Positions 1-7,305 of a stretch of 49,143 nucleotides of DNA are shown in pieces. Every line of letters starts with the position of its first letter. Position 1 is the first letter of the stretch. The notes under the pieces are model-generated. The model saw only the letters and a program-made list of their open reading frames with translations. It was not told where the DNA came from and ran no database searches. This stretch comes from Planctomycetota bacterium. GTDB lineage: Bacteria > Planctomycetota > UBA1135 > JACQFD01. Location: NCBI GenBank assembly GCA_016200225.1, contig JACQFD010000022.1:239362-288504 (forward strand), written 5' to 3'. A program made the position numbers and the translations under genes.

Positions 1-1
1 C

Positions 2-418
2 GAAATTATTGCAAAAACCGTCGACGCGAAATCGCCGCCGACGCTTAATATATCAAAAGCGTTCGGCCCGATCGAAACGGGCAAGTCCGCGACCGTCGGA
101 AAATCCGCGTTGCAACTTCTCGTCGAATCGTGGAAAGCGGGTGTCGATGCAAAACTCGAAGGCGGCGAGGACATGGCGACCGTGGCCGCGCGCGTCAAGA
201 AGGGACTCGCGGAAGCGTTCGCGGCGAACGGCGACGGCGGCCCTTTATTTATTGTTTCGCACGGCGAGGTCTCGATCTCCGTTCTTTGCGATTACGATTT
301 GAAAAGAACGCTCGCGTCTTTATTAACATTTAGATTCGCGAACGCGGGAATGCTGGCTCTCGACGTTGCAAAGGACGGAACTCCGCGCGTCATCGGATAT
401 TTCGCGGACGTGAAGTAG
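2..418 (+). CDS. Histidine phosphatase family protein, C-terminal part (5' truncated by window)
   Basis: The reading frame is open from the first bases of the window to a TAG at 416-418, so the N-terminal RHG catalytic motif lies outside. The visible 138 residues carry the second half of a phosphoglycerate-mutase-like fold: the stretch GGEDMATVAARVKKGLAEA, then FIVSHGEVS, which fits the second catalytic histidine strand (usually VSHG), and FANAGMLALDV, which fits the usual substrate-side strand N-x-S/G. Family members are phosphohydrolases or mutases acting through a phosphohistidine. The substrate cannot be told from this part. An internal ATG at 110 is not the start, because coding similarity continues upstream of it. 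Fold assignment is moderately sure. Confidence 0.6.
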   Translation, partial: EIIAKTVDAKSPPTLNISKAFGPIETGKSATVGKSALQLLVESWKAGVDAKLEGGEDMATVAARVKKGLAEAFAANGDGGPLFIVSHGEVSISVLCDYDLKRTLASLLTFRFANAGMLALDVAKDGTPRVIGYFADVK

Positions 419-467
419 CGGAATCCGCCGCAAGACCGACGGCCCTTTCCCGCCCGACGTGGAAGTT

Positions 468-476
468 TGCTATACT
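468..476 (+). promoter_or_regulatory. Possible extended -10 promoter element
   Basis: The sequence TGCTATACT resembles an extended -10 box (TGn-TATACT; hexamer 471-476). It lies in the 101-bp gap between the phosphatase stop and the ATG at 520. No convincing -35 hexamer is seen about 17 bp upstream, which is tolerated in extended -10 promoters. It would give a leader of about 37 nt for the repeat protein. Confidence 0.35.
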
Positions 477-519
477 GTTGCCGGGCCGAACTTCCAGCTG
501 ACAAACTCAAGAGGCATTC

Positions 520-2931
520 ATGCGCGCTAGCGCACTATTTATCTGCGGCGTTTTGCTACTCACCGCCGCAGGAGGCGTTTGGTATTTAGCGATATCGCCG
601 CAAACAACCGGTAATCAGGCAATTGCATCGTCAGGTCCGGCCACCGCTCCGGCAGGCGATCGGTCGCTGGCGGGAGTTCCAAACGCGGGGAGCAACTCGA
701 GAGAGAGGGCCGCGACCGTTGCCGCCGTTCGAAATGATGAGCCCGGCGAACCCAATCGTGTTGCCGCGAGCGACGGCGAAACCAAAGCCGCCAAGCCGAA
801 AGTAGAACACTTCACCACGGTCATGGGACAGGTCATGGACTTCTCGGGTGCGCCCGCGCCCGGCGCGGGAATTCGACTTGTCGGTAAGAAAGGAACGGGT
901 TTTCTTCCGGAGCCCGATGCCGTGACCGACGATAACGGTAAATTTTCGGCAAAAATTAAATTTAATTATAAGAAAAAAGAAATGCGCGTTCGCATTTCCC
1001 GCAAGGACCGCCTGGCAATCGTCGTCGACAATCTCGAATTGAAGCGCGACGAATCGAAGGATCTCGGAATATTACAGTTCGACGCGGTCGGATCGCTCGA
1101 AGTCGCGGTCGTCGATTCTCAAAATCGCCCCGTTCCGAACGCGCAGGTGCATTTGAAAACGATCAAGTCGGAAACCCCCGACGAAAACGCCGAAGCGGAT
1201 TTCATACGAATACGAAATCAGGGAAACAACGATCCCGGACAGATGATGGAACGCGCGTCGTCGATGATGCAGGGCGAGCGAACGACGAACGAGCAGGGAA
1301 TTGCAACTTTTGCCGCGGTTGCGCCGGGACATGTTAGCATTTCCGTGAATCTCGCGGGCATGGGCGACTTTGGCGGATTCGGAAACCGTAATAAGAAAAA
1401 TAATAATAATAATGAGAAGGAAACCGAGAACAGTTCCCCGCTCGCCTTGGACGCTTCATCCGTCGCGCCGCACCCTATCGAACCGAAGGAAGTCCGGATC
1501 ATCGCCGGACGAAAAGAGATAATTGAATTCGCGGTATCCGGCGTCGGCGTTTTAACCGGCCGCGCCATGGTGCACGGGCAGGGACTCGCGAACGAATGGC
1601 TCGGTTTGCACCTCGCGTCGATGTCGGGCAGCGTCGCCGCGAATTTCGCGCCGCACGTCCGGACGCAGACCGACGCCGCGGGAAAGTTTACGTTTCCCGG
1701 AGTGACGCCGGGCGAATATGTAGTAAAGCACGGCGATCCGGGGCCGGGCATGAGCCTCGAAAAAATGTCCGATCCCGATCAGATGTTTGAAGCCAGCATG
1801 GAAATCGCGGGCTCGATGTTCGGCGGCGGCGGAGACCACCAAAAGGACCTCGCGAGATCTGTAACCATTCGCGAAGGCAATAATCAGGCGGACGTCGATT
1901 TCGGCGGATCGCAGATCGACGTATTTGTAACCGATGCCGACGGCGGCGAGCCGCTTCCCAATGCCACCGTTCGCATCTTCGATCGCGACGATTCGCCGCC
2001 ACACGATTCGTCGGATCCGATACTAAAAGAAACGCTCGGCTACGCGAACGCAAAATTAATAAGCTCGTTCATGCCGCGTTCGGACGGAAAACGGCCGGTG
2101 CGATTGAAAGCCGCCGCCGACTCGAAAGGCCGGGCGGAGTTTACAAATCTGGAAGGCGGAAAGTTTCGTATCATCGCCCGGGTGCCGGGGCATCCGCCTT
2201 CGTTGCCGTCGGATTTTCAGCTGCTCGACGGCGAATCGCGGCGGGTTATCGTTAAAGTTCCAAAAGGCGTCGGCATCGTAGGAACTGTAAACGATCGCAG
2301 CGGAAACGCGCTCCCCGAAGCGACGGTTTGGGAAGTGAACGATCGCGAATTGGAGCCGGGATTTCCGGATCTTATTCTTAGTAGCGCCGTATCGACGCGG
2401 ACGAACGAGAAAGGTATATTTAAGTTTGAAGGTCTCGATGCGGGCGGACACAAGCTCGTAGCGAGCGCGCGCGGATACGCGCCCGCGCTCGAGAGCGCCA
2501 ACGCGCCCTCGGAGGGCACGCAGTTCTTTTTGGATAAATGCGGAACGATACGATTGCGCGTGATGCGCGACGGGAAACCCGTCAAGAATGCAATTGTATC
2601 ATTGGACAAATCGGCGAAGGACGCGCCGATTCCGCCGGAGGTCTGGACCGCGCTCGGAATGCAGGATTTGATGAATCTGCAAAACCACATGGACGCCACC
2701 GACGAGAACGGTTATGCAAGATTAAAGAACGTGCCGCCCGGCGACTGGCCCGTCGCTGTTCGAATGATGGGCCGCGGCGCGCCGCCGACGCCCGTGTCCG
2801 CGGCTCCGGATTCGGCCGAATCGGGACAGAACGGCGGAAATGTTAAGAGCCCGTTTTCGGGGACGCGCAGTATTAAGGTTCGCGTGTCGCCCGACACCGA
2901 AGCGACCGCGTTGCTCGATTTGAAAGACTAG
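520..2931 (+). CDS. Exported carboxypeptidase-regulatory-like (beta-sandwich) repeat protein, 803 aa
   Basis: The protein starts with a hydrophobic segment (residues about 5-27), probably a membrane anchor or uncleaved signal, then a Ala/Ser/Gly-rich linker to about residue 105. After that come about six beta-sandwich repeats, each opening with a V-x-D-x-x-G-x-P-x-P-x-A-x-V type pattern, for example GQVMDFSGAPAPGAGIRL near 115, VAVVDSQNRPVPNAQVHL near 195, DVFVTDADGGEPLPNATV near 470, GTVNDRSGNALPEATVWE near 590 and RVMRDGKPVKNAIVSLDK near 680. These match the carboxypeptidase regulatory-like/CNA-B-like fold used in surface and periplasmic proteins. An Asn run (residues about 290-300) interrupts one repeat. 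No catalytic domain is seen. It is likely an extracytoplasmic structural or binding protein; the ligand is unknown. Confidence 0.75.
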   Translation: MRASALFICGVLLLTAAGGVWYLAISPQTTGNQAIASSGPATAPAGDRSLAGVPNAGSNSRERAATVAAVRNDEPGEPNRVAASDGETKAAKPKVEHFTTVMGQVMDFSGAPAPGAGIRLVGKKGTGFLPEPDAVTDDNGKFSAKIKFNYKKKEMRVRISRKDRLAIVVDNLELKRDESKDLGILQFDAVGSLEVAVVDSQNRPVPNAQVHLKTIKSETPDENAEADFIRIRNQGNNDPGQMMERASSMMQGERTTNEQGIATFAAVAPGHVSISVNLAGMGDFGGFGNRNKKNNNNNEKETENSSPLALDASSVAPHPIEPKEVRIIAGRKEIIEFAVSGVGVLTGRAMVHGQGLANEWLGLHLASMSGSVAANFAPHVRTQTDAAGKFTFPGVTPGEYVVKHGDPGPGMSLEKMSDPDQMFEASMEIAGSMFGGGGDHQKDLARSVTIREGNNQADVDFGGSQIDVFVTDADGGEPLPNATVRIFDRDDSPPHDSSDPILKETLGYANAKLISSFMPRSDGKRPVRLKAAADSKGRAEFTNLEGGKFRIIARVPGHPPSLPSDFQLLDGESRRVIVKVPKGVGIVGTVNDRSGNALPEATVWEVNDRELEPGFPDLILSSAVSTRTNEKGIFKFEGLDAGGHKLVASARGYAPALESANAPSEGTQFFLDKCGTIRLRVMRDGKPVKNAIVSLDKSAKDAPIPPEVWTALGMQDLMNLQNHMDATDENGYARLKNVPPGDWPVAVRMMGRGAPPTPVSAAPDSAESGQNGGNVKSPFSGTRSIKVRVSPDTEATALLDLKD

Positions 2932-2994
2932 AAGTGGGCTCAAAAGACTGAGTGCAAAGCGGCCGCATTTGCGGCAGAATCGGCGCACTTTACA

Positions 2995-4719
2995 ATGCGC
3001 CAATCCATCGCTTTCGTTTATACGCTTCGAGACGTCCCCGCCGACGCGGAGGTCGTGAGCCATCGGCTGCTCGCGCGCGCCGGTTATATACAAAAACTGG
3101 CCGCCGGAGTTTACAGTTACACTCCGTCCATGGCGCGCGTATTACAGAAAGTTTCGAATATCGTGCGTGAGGAAATGAACCGGCAGGGCGCGCAGGAATG
3201 CGTGATGCCGATCATCCAACCGAAGGAAATCTGGGAGGAAAGCGGGCGGTGGGAACGCTACCAAAAAGGCGGGCAGCTATTTACGCTTGTGGATCATAAA
3301 GGATCCGAAATGTGCCTCGTGCCGACGGCCGAGGAGGCGTTCACGACCATGGTAAAAAGGGCGGTGACGAGCTACCGCCAGTTGCCGCTGAATTTGTATC
3401 AATTGCACACGAAATTTCGCGACGAAATCCGGCCGCGATTCGGATTGATGCGCGGCCGCGAATTTATTATGAAAGATGCATATTCGTTCGATATCGACGA
3501 CGAGGGCATGCGCGCCGCGTACGCCAAAATGCGTATTGCTTATCAACGCATTTTCGAACGATGCGGTTTGAAATATACAATTGTGCAGGCCGACGCGGGC
3601 GCGATCGGAGGTTCGGCGACCGAGGAATTCATGGTCAACGCCGACACGGGCGAAGACACCATTCTCGTGTCGGAGGACGGTTCGTACGCGGCGAATGTCG
3701 AAAAAGCCGAATCGTTAATTCCGGCGGGCGAGGCCGGCGGCGAGGCGAAACCGATGCATTTGGAACACACGCCCGGCGACAAATCGGTGGATCAATTATC
3801 CAAACGTTTCAATCTCGCGCCGTCGCGGATGATTAAAACAATTCTGTTCCGCGCCGTGTTCGCGGAGAGCGAAGAAACCGTGGCCGTGCTCATGCGCGGC
3901 GATCTGGATGTTAATGAAGTAAAAGTAGCAAACGCGGTGGGCGCGATCGCGGTCGACCTCGCGGACGACGCGCGCGTGCGCGCCGCGACGGGCGCCGAAC
4001 CGGGATTCGCCGGTCCCGTGGACATGAAAGCCGGCGTCAAAGTGCTCGCGGACATTTCATGCAAGCCGATGACTAATTTTTTGTGCGGAGCTAACAAATC
4101 GGATTATCATCTTTTGGATGTTAATTTCGGACGCGATCTTCCGGTTCCCGATTATAAAGAACTTCGGCGCGCGCGCGCCGGCGATATGTGTATTGATGCA
4201 AAGCGCGGAAAATTGATAGAAACGCGCGGTATCGAAGTCGGGCATATCTTTCAATTGGGTACTAAATATTCGAGCGCGATGGGCGCGCGGTTCGCGGACG
4301 AGGAAGGCAAGGAACGTCCCTTCGTCATGGGTTGTTACGGTATTGGCGTGTCGCGCGTCGCGGCCGCCGCGGTCGAACAGAATCATGATAAAGATGGAAT
4401 TGTATGGCCCGCGCCGATCGCGCCGTGGCAGGTGCACGTCGTATGTGTAAATTCCGGCGATTTATTAATGAAACAGGCGGGCGATCAGTGCGAATCGGCG
4501 CTCGAAGGCGCCGGTATTGAAGTGTTGTATGACGATCGCGCGAACGTTTCGCCCGGCGTGAAGTTTAAAGATAGCGACCTCATCGGCCTTCCCATTCGCG
4601 TTGTGGCAGGTCGCGACGTGAAGGACGGCATCGTCGAAGTCCGCACGCGCCGAACCGGCGAGGCGGCAAAAGTGAAAATCGCCGACGTAGTCGCCGAAGT
4701 TCGAAAGCGGCTCGAATAG
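2995..4719 (+). CDS. proS: Prolyl-tRNA synthetase
   Basis: This cytoplasmic class II aminoacyl-tRNA synthetase charges tRNA-Pro. The 574 residues match the long bacterial form. The N-terminus (SHRLLARAGYIQKLAAGVY) is typical of the family. Motif 2 is FRDEIRPRFGLMRGREF with the following IMKDAYSFD (about 141-166), and motif 3 is GCYGIGVSR (about 445-453). Between motifs 2 and 3 sits the inserted editing domain (about 220-400) that deacylates mischarged Ala-tRNA-Pro, followed at the end by the C-terminal anticodon-binding domain. The ATG at 2995 starts exactly where the family begins. It lies 63 bp after the repeat-protein gene and may be transcribed from its own promoter. No oddities were seen. 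Confidence 0.97.
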   Translation: MRQSIAFVYTLRDVPADAEVVSHRLLARAGYIQKLAAGVYSYTPSMARVLQKVSNIVREEMNRQGAQECVMPIIQPKEIWEESGRWERYQKGGQLFTLVDHKGSEMCLVPTAEEAFTTMVKRAVTSYRQLPLNLYQLHTKFRDEIRPRFGLMRGREFIMKDAYSFDIDDEGMRAAYAKMRIAYQRIFERCGLKYTIVQADAGAIGGSATEEFMVNADTGEDTILVSEDGSYAANVEKAESLIPAGEAGGEAKPMHLEHTPGDKSVDQLSKRFNLAPSRMIKTILFRAVFAESEETVAVLMRGDLDVNEVKVANAVGAIAVDLADDARVRAATGAEPGFAGPVDMKAGVKVLADISCKPMTNFLCGANKSDYHLLDVNFGRDLPVPDYKELRRARAGDMCIDAKRGKLIETRGIEVGHIFQLGTKYSSAMGARFADEEGKERPFVMGCYGIGVSRVAAAAVEQNHDKDGIVWPAPIAPWQVHVVCVNSGDLLMKQAGDQCESALEGAGIEVLYDDRANVSPGVKFKDSDLIGLPIRVVAGRDVKDGIVEVRTRRTGEAAKVKIADVVAEVRKRLE

Positions 4720-4948
4720 CGCGCGATCCAAGCCGACAACCCGTTCCCTTTCAACCCTTTAAGCGCGTTCCGCTTCGGTCGACGGAGCGTTCGACGTCCT
4801 GAATGGACTGCTGCGAACCATCGCATCGCGTCGCCTGGGGCCGTCGCCGCGTACAAAACGCGATGGACACAGGGGACAAATGGACGAGAATCGTCGATGT
4901 CCGCGTATTCGGTGTCCGTACCACCGCAAACACCGTTTCATACAAACA

Positions 4949-5956
4949 ATGATCACGAAACTCACTTTAATTGGCAGTGTCGCCGCGATCGCGGCCGCCT
5001 GTCTCGCCAATGCCGACGGCACACTCAAAGTCGGCGACAAGATTCCCAACAGTAAACTAAACGAAATCGTTTGGAACTGGGACGGCGCCGAAAGTATTAA
5101 TGAATATCTCGGCGAGCCGATCTTAGTAGACTTCTGGGGGAAGAACTGAGGAGGATGTGTCGGCGGGAGCGTGCCTCACGCCATCAAAATGCTCGATAAG
5201 TATGAGAGCCAGGGCCTCCACGTATTGTTAGTGGAGCTGCAGGATCACAAGCGCGATGAAATTGTACCATTCATGGCGCAGGCCTGGACCGGAAAGGTCC
5301 CGATGGGCGTCCTCGGAGCGGGTTCGCCGTTCCGGCTCGCTGGCAATGGACTTCCTCAAACCGCATTGGTCGGCGTCGATGGCTCCATCGTCTGGACGCT
5401 CGACGGCGGCGGCTCCTGCGAAAAGAATATCGAAGAACAACTCGCGAAAATGCATCAAGTGAAGCCGCTGGACGGCGCCTTGAAGGGAGTTACTAAAGAT
5501 CTGAATTCCCGCAATTTCGGCAAGGTCGTAACGGCTGCGCGCGGAATTGCCGAGAAAGGACCGAACGACAAAGCTAAGGAAAGCGCGGCATCGCTCGTCG
5601 AACAGTTAACAAAAACTGTGGACGCGCGTTTCGCGATGTCCAAGCGAATGGTCGACGCGGGCCGTCCGCAGAAAGCGCTGAATTTACTAAAGCAACTTTC
5701 CAAGCAGGTTGCCGGCGATAAGGACTGGACCGACAAAGTCGCCGCGCAGGTCAAGGAAATCGAATCCGGTTCGAAAGACGACCTTGCCGCGGACAAAGTT
5801 GTTACAGAATCCGAAGAACTAATGAAAGACAAAGGCGGTCGCGTTACGGCGGCCACGAAGCTCGCGGACGTTCTCAAGAAGTATCCTTCCGTCAAAGTTG
5901 CAAAACTTGCGGAAGATCTAAAGAAAGCCGCGGAAAGCAAAGGAGCCCTTCGCTAA
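4949..5956 (+). CDS. Putative selenoprotein: exported TlpA-like thioredoxin-fold protein with UGGC redox motif and helical C-terminal extension
   Basis: The frame starts at ATG 4949 and reads 335 codons to TAA 5956, with one internal TGA at 5147-5149 (codon 67). Codons before it give a signal peptide (about 1-23) and the TlpA/redoxin start KVGDKIPN, then ILVDFWGKN. The codons after it, in the same frame, give GGCVGGSVPHAI and the rest of the fold, including the cis-Pro loop GNGLPQTALVGVDGSI (Pro136). The TGA falls exactly on the first Cys of the usual W-C-x-x-C motif, giving Sec67-Gly-Gly-Cys70. Residues about 190-335 are a helical, TPR-like tail. A SECIS-like hairpin follows the TGA. TGA is a stop in neighbouring genes, so the code is not reassigned. 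The role would be an extracytoplasmic thiol/selenol oxidoreductase. The alternative is a nonsense mutation or read error of a TGC/TGT codon; no other damage is seen in the gene. The strong terminator after it suggests a single-gene transcript. Confidence 0.75.
5162..5182 (+). promoter_or_regulatory. Candidate bacterial SECIS element
   Basis: Directly after the in-frame TGA (5147-5149) the mRNA can fold as GGCG (5162-5165), a G/A mismatch (5166/5178), GAG (5167-5169), a 5-nt loop CGUGC (5170-5174), CUC (5175-5177) and CGCC (5179-5182). The apical loop begins 20 nt after the TGA and has a G at its second position. Known bacterial SECIS elements have a short stem-loop in the coding region, with the loop about 16-37 nt after UGA and a G in its first two bases, bound by SelB. 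An alternative fold pairs GGC 5162-5164 with GCC 5173-5175, with a GG-starting loop. The element also encodes the redox loop, so part of the pairing could be chance. Confidence 0.55.
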
Positions 5957-5976
5957 AGTCCGACTCCTTTCAAACG

Positions 5977-6012
5977 AAATCCCGGCGTGACGAACGCCGG
6001 GATTTTTTGTTT
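5977..6012 (+). terminator. Rho-independent terminator after the putative selenoprotein gene
   Basis: A perfect 12-bp stem pairs 5977-5988 (AAATCCCGGCGT) with 5994-6005 around a 5-nt loop GACGA, followed by a T-rich run. It starts 20 nt after the TAA at 5956. This is the clearest intrinsic terminator in the window. Confidence 0.9.
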
Positions 6013-6044
6013 ATGGCGAACGTTTGGTTCTTGCAAAGGTAAGA

Positions 6045-6467
6045 ATGCGCATTCCCCGGCTCACGTATGTTCTCTCGATCGCCGTCGTCGCGACGGCGCT
6101 TTATGTATATTGGCCGCCGTCGGGAGCGGTGTTGAAAACGCGAAAAGCAAAGTCCGATTTGCGCGCGCTCGCCGGGGCCGTTCAAGAATATTACAATCGG
6201 AATCGCGAACTGCCGGATTCGCTGGACGCGCTTTTTGCGGAAATCGAGACCTCCCTTCCTTTCGGAGTCGACGAATCGGATCTCCGGGACCCGTGGAACA
6301 ATCCTTATGATTATAATCGGAATCCCGACGGCCGATCCTTCGAATTGATCTGTTATGGCGCCGACGGCGCCGCGGGTGGAAGGGGCGAAAGCGCCGATAT
6401 TGTAGAATCCGCAACTGTCATCGACATGCCCGCTTCGGCGACGCGCTCCGCCTCCCGTCCGAAATAA
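6045..6467 (+). CDS. Membrane-anchored GspG-like (type II secretion pseudopilin-like) protein, 140 aa
   Basis: The ATG at 6045 is chosen because AAGG lies a few bases upstream and the protein then begins with a single hydrophobic helix (LTYVLSIAVVATALYVYW). An upstream in-frame start at 6024 would add seven residues. The helix is followed by a long amphipathic helix (ALAGAVQEYYNRNRELPDSL) and a C-terminal part LRDPWNNPYDYNRNPDGRSF ... YGADGAAGG, which is the signature of GspG major pseudopilins (DPWG-x-PY and SYGADG). The prepilin peptidase motif GFTLxE is absent, so it may not be processed by PilD. It stands alone, with no other secretion genes nearby. It is possibly a calcium-binding pseudopilin-fold protein used for another purpose. 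Confidence 0.6.
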   Translation: MRIPRLTYVLSIAVVATALYVYWPPSGAVLKTRKAKSDLRALAGAVQEYYNRNRELPDSLDALFAEIETSLPFGVDESDLRDPWNNPYDYNRNPDGRSFELICYGADGAAGGRGESADIVESATVIDMPASATRSASRPK

Positions 6468-6472
6468 TTTAA

Positions 6473-7132
6473 CTAATTATTCGCCGAGCTCCCGTCGCGG
6501 GGTTTATTTAACAAAGCGCGCGTTTCAATATATTCGCGAATCGCCTGATGAACTCGCGCGATCCGTTGGGCTTGTCCTTCCGTCGAATATAAACACATTT
6601 TCTTTTCGATCGGAATCGGCAGCGAGAGAATCGTCTCCTCCGCGATCTCGATCGCACGCGACTCGCGCGGTTCGCCGACGTTCGGCCCGCAGAGCGGCAG
6701 CACTTTTTTGCTGCATAATTCATAAAACGCCGCTTCGAGCTTCAGTTTCCATTCTTTATTTTCGCAGTCCGTAAGCGGCGTCTCGTCGGCGATGCTGACC
6801 GTTCCGACGCGGTAGGGCTTGCCGTTGCACTCCGACTCCAATCGCGCGCGCGCCTCTCCGTTCAGTAATAATAAAAATCGCCCGTCCGGAAGTTCGTTAT
6901 ATTTAACGATCGAGCCGATGCACACCGTCGGGTAGACGGGCGGCCGACCTTCATAATCCGTTTCCCAACCGGGCCGGAAAACCGCCATTGCGAATCTTCG
7001 ATTTCCCGCAAGCGCGTCGCGAATCAGCGCGCGATAGCGCATTTCGAAAATATGCAACGGCAGCGCCCGCCCCGGAAAGAAGAGGGGAATATTGAGCGGG
7101 AAAATCGGTATTTGTAACGTTGAGTCCGGCAT
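6473..7132 (-). CDS. LON N-terminal (substrate-binding) domain protein
   Basis: The sequence IPIFPLNIPLFFPGRALPLHIFEMRYRAL is the hallmark start of the Lon N-terminal domain (PF02190), and the strand GSIVKYNELPDGRFLLLLNG follows as expected. The 219-residue protein has the domain alone, without the AAA ATPase or Ser-Lys protease parts of Lon. Stand-alone members are widespread and their role is unclear, perhaps substrate binding or protein quality control. The ATG at 7132 is chosen because it places the conserved strand close to the N-terminus; an ORF extension to 7204 shows no family features. The gene converges on the pseudopilin-like gene with only 5 bp between stops and is divergent from the ATPase gene at 7306. 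Confidence 0.85.
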   Translation of the reverse strand: MPDSTLQIPIFPLNIPLFFPGRALPLHIFEMRYRALIRDALAGNRRFAMAVFRPGWETDYEGRPPVYPTVCIGSIVKYNELPDGRFLLLLNGEARARLESECNGKPYRVGTVSIADETPLTDCENKEWKLKLEAAFYELCSKKVLPLCGPNVGEPRESRAIEIAEETILSLPIPIEKKMCLYSTEGQAQRIARVHQAIREYIETRALLNKPRDGSSANN

Positions 7133-7305
7133 GCCGGGGGCGGCGACGCGATCGCGAGACGCACCAAAGTGTACAACCTTTGGAGGGAACTCTGTGGAAG
7201 CCATCGATGGGTCTCGTTTCGCGCTTGTCGTCGACTTCTAATCCAGAACGCCCGCAAAACAACGGCGGGCGGAACGCAATTTCATCCGCTACTCTTTTCG
7301 CGCCC

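Noticed and set aside
5147..5149. Reassigned TGA (genetic code 4 or 25)
   Set aside because: TGA ends several clear genes, including rarA and the ATGA overlaps at 10686, 10937 and 44057.
4949..5956. Two separate genes (stop at 5149, new GTG start at 5171)
   Set aside because: The split would cut a thioredoxin fold exactly at its redox motif, the second part lacks a ribosome site and the frame is shared, so a single gene read through TGA is more likely.
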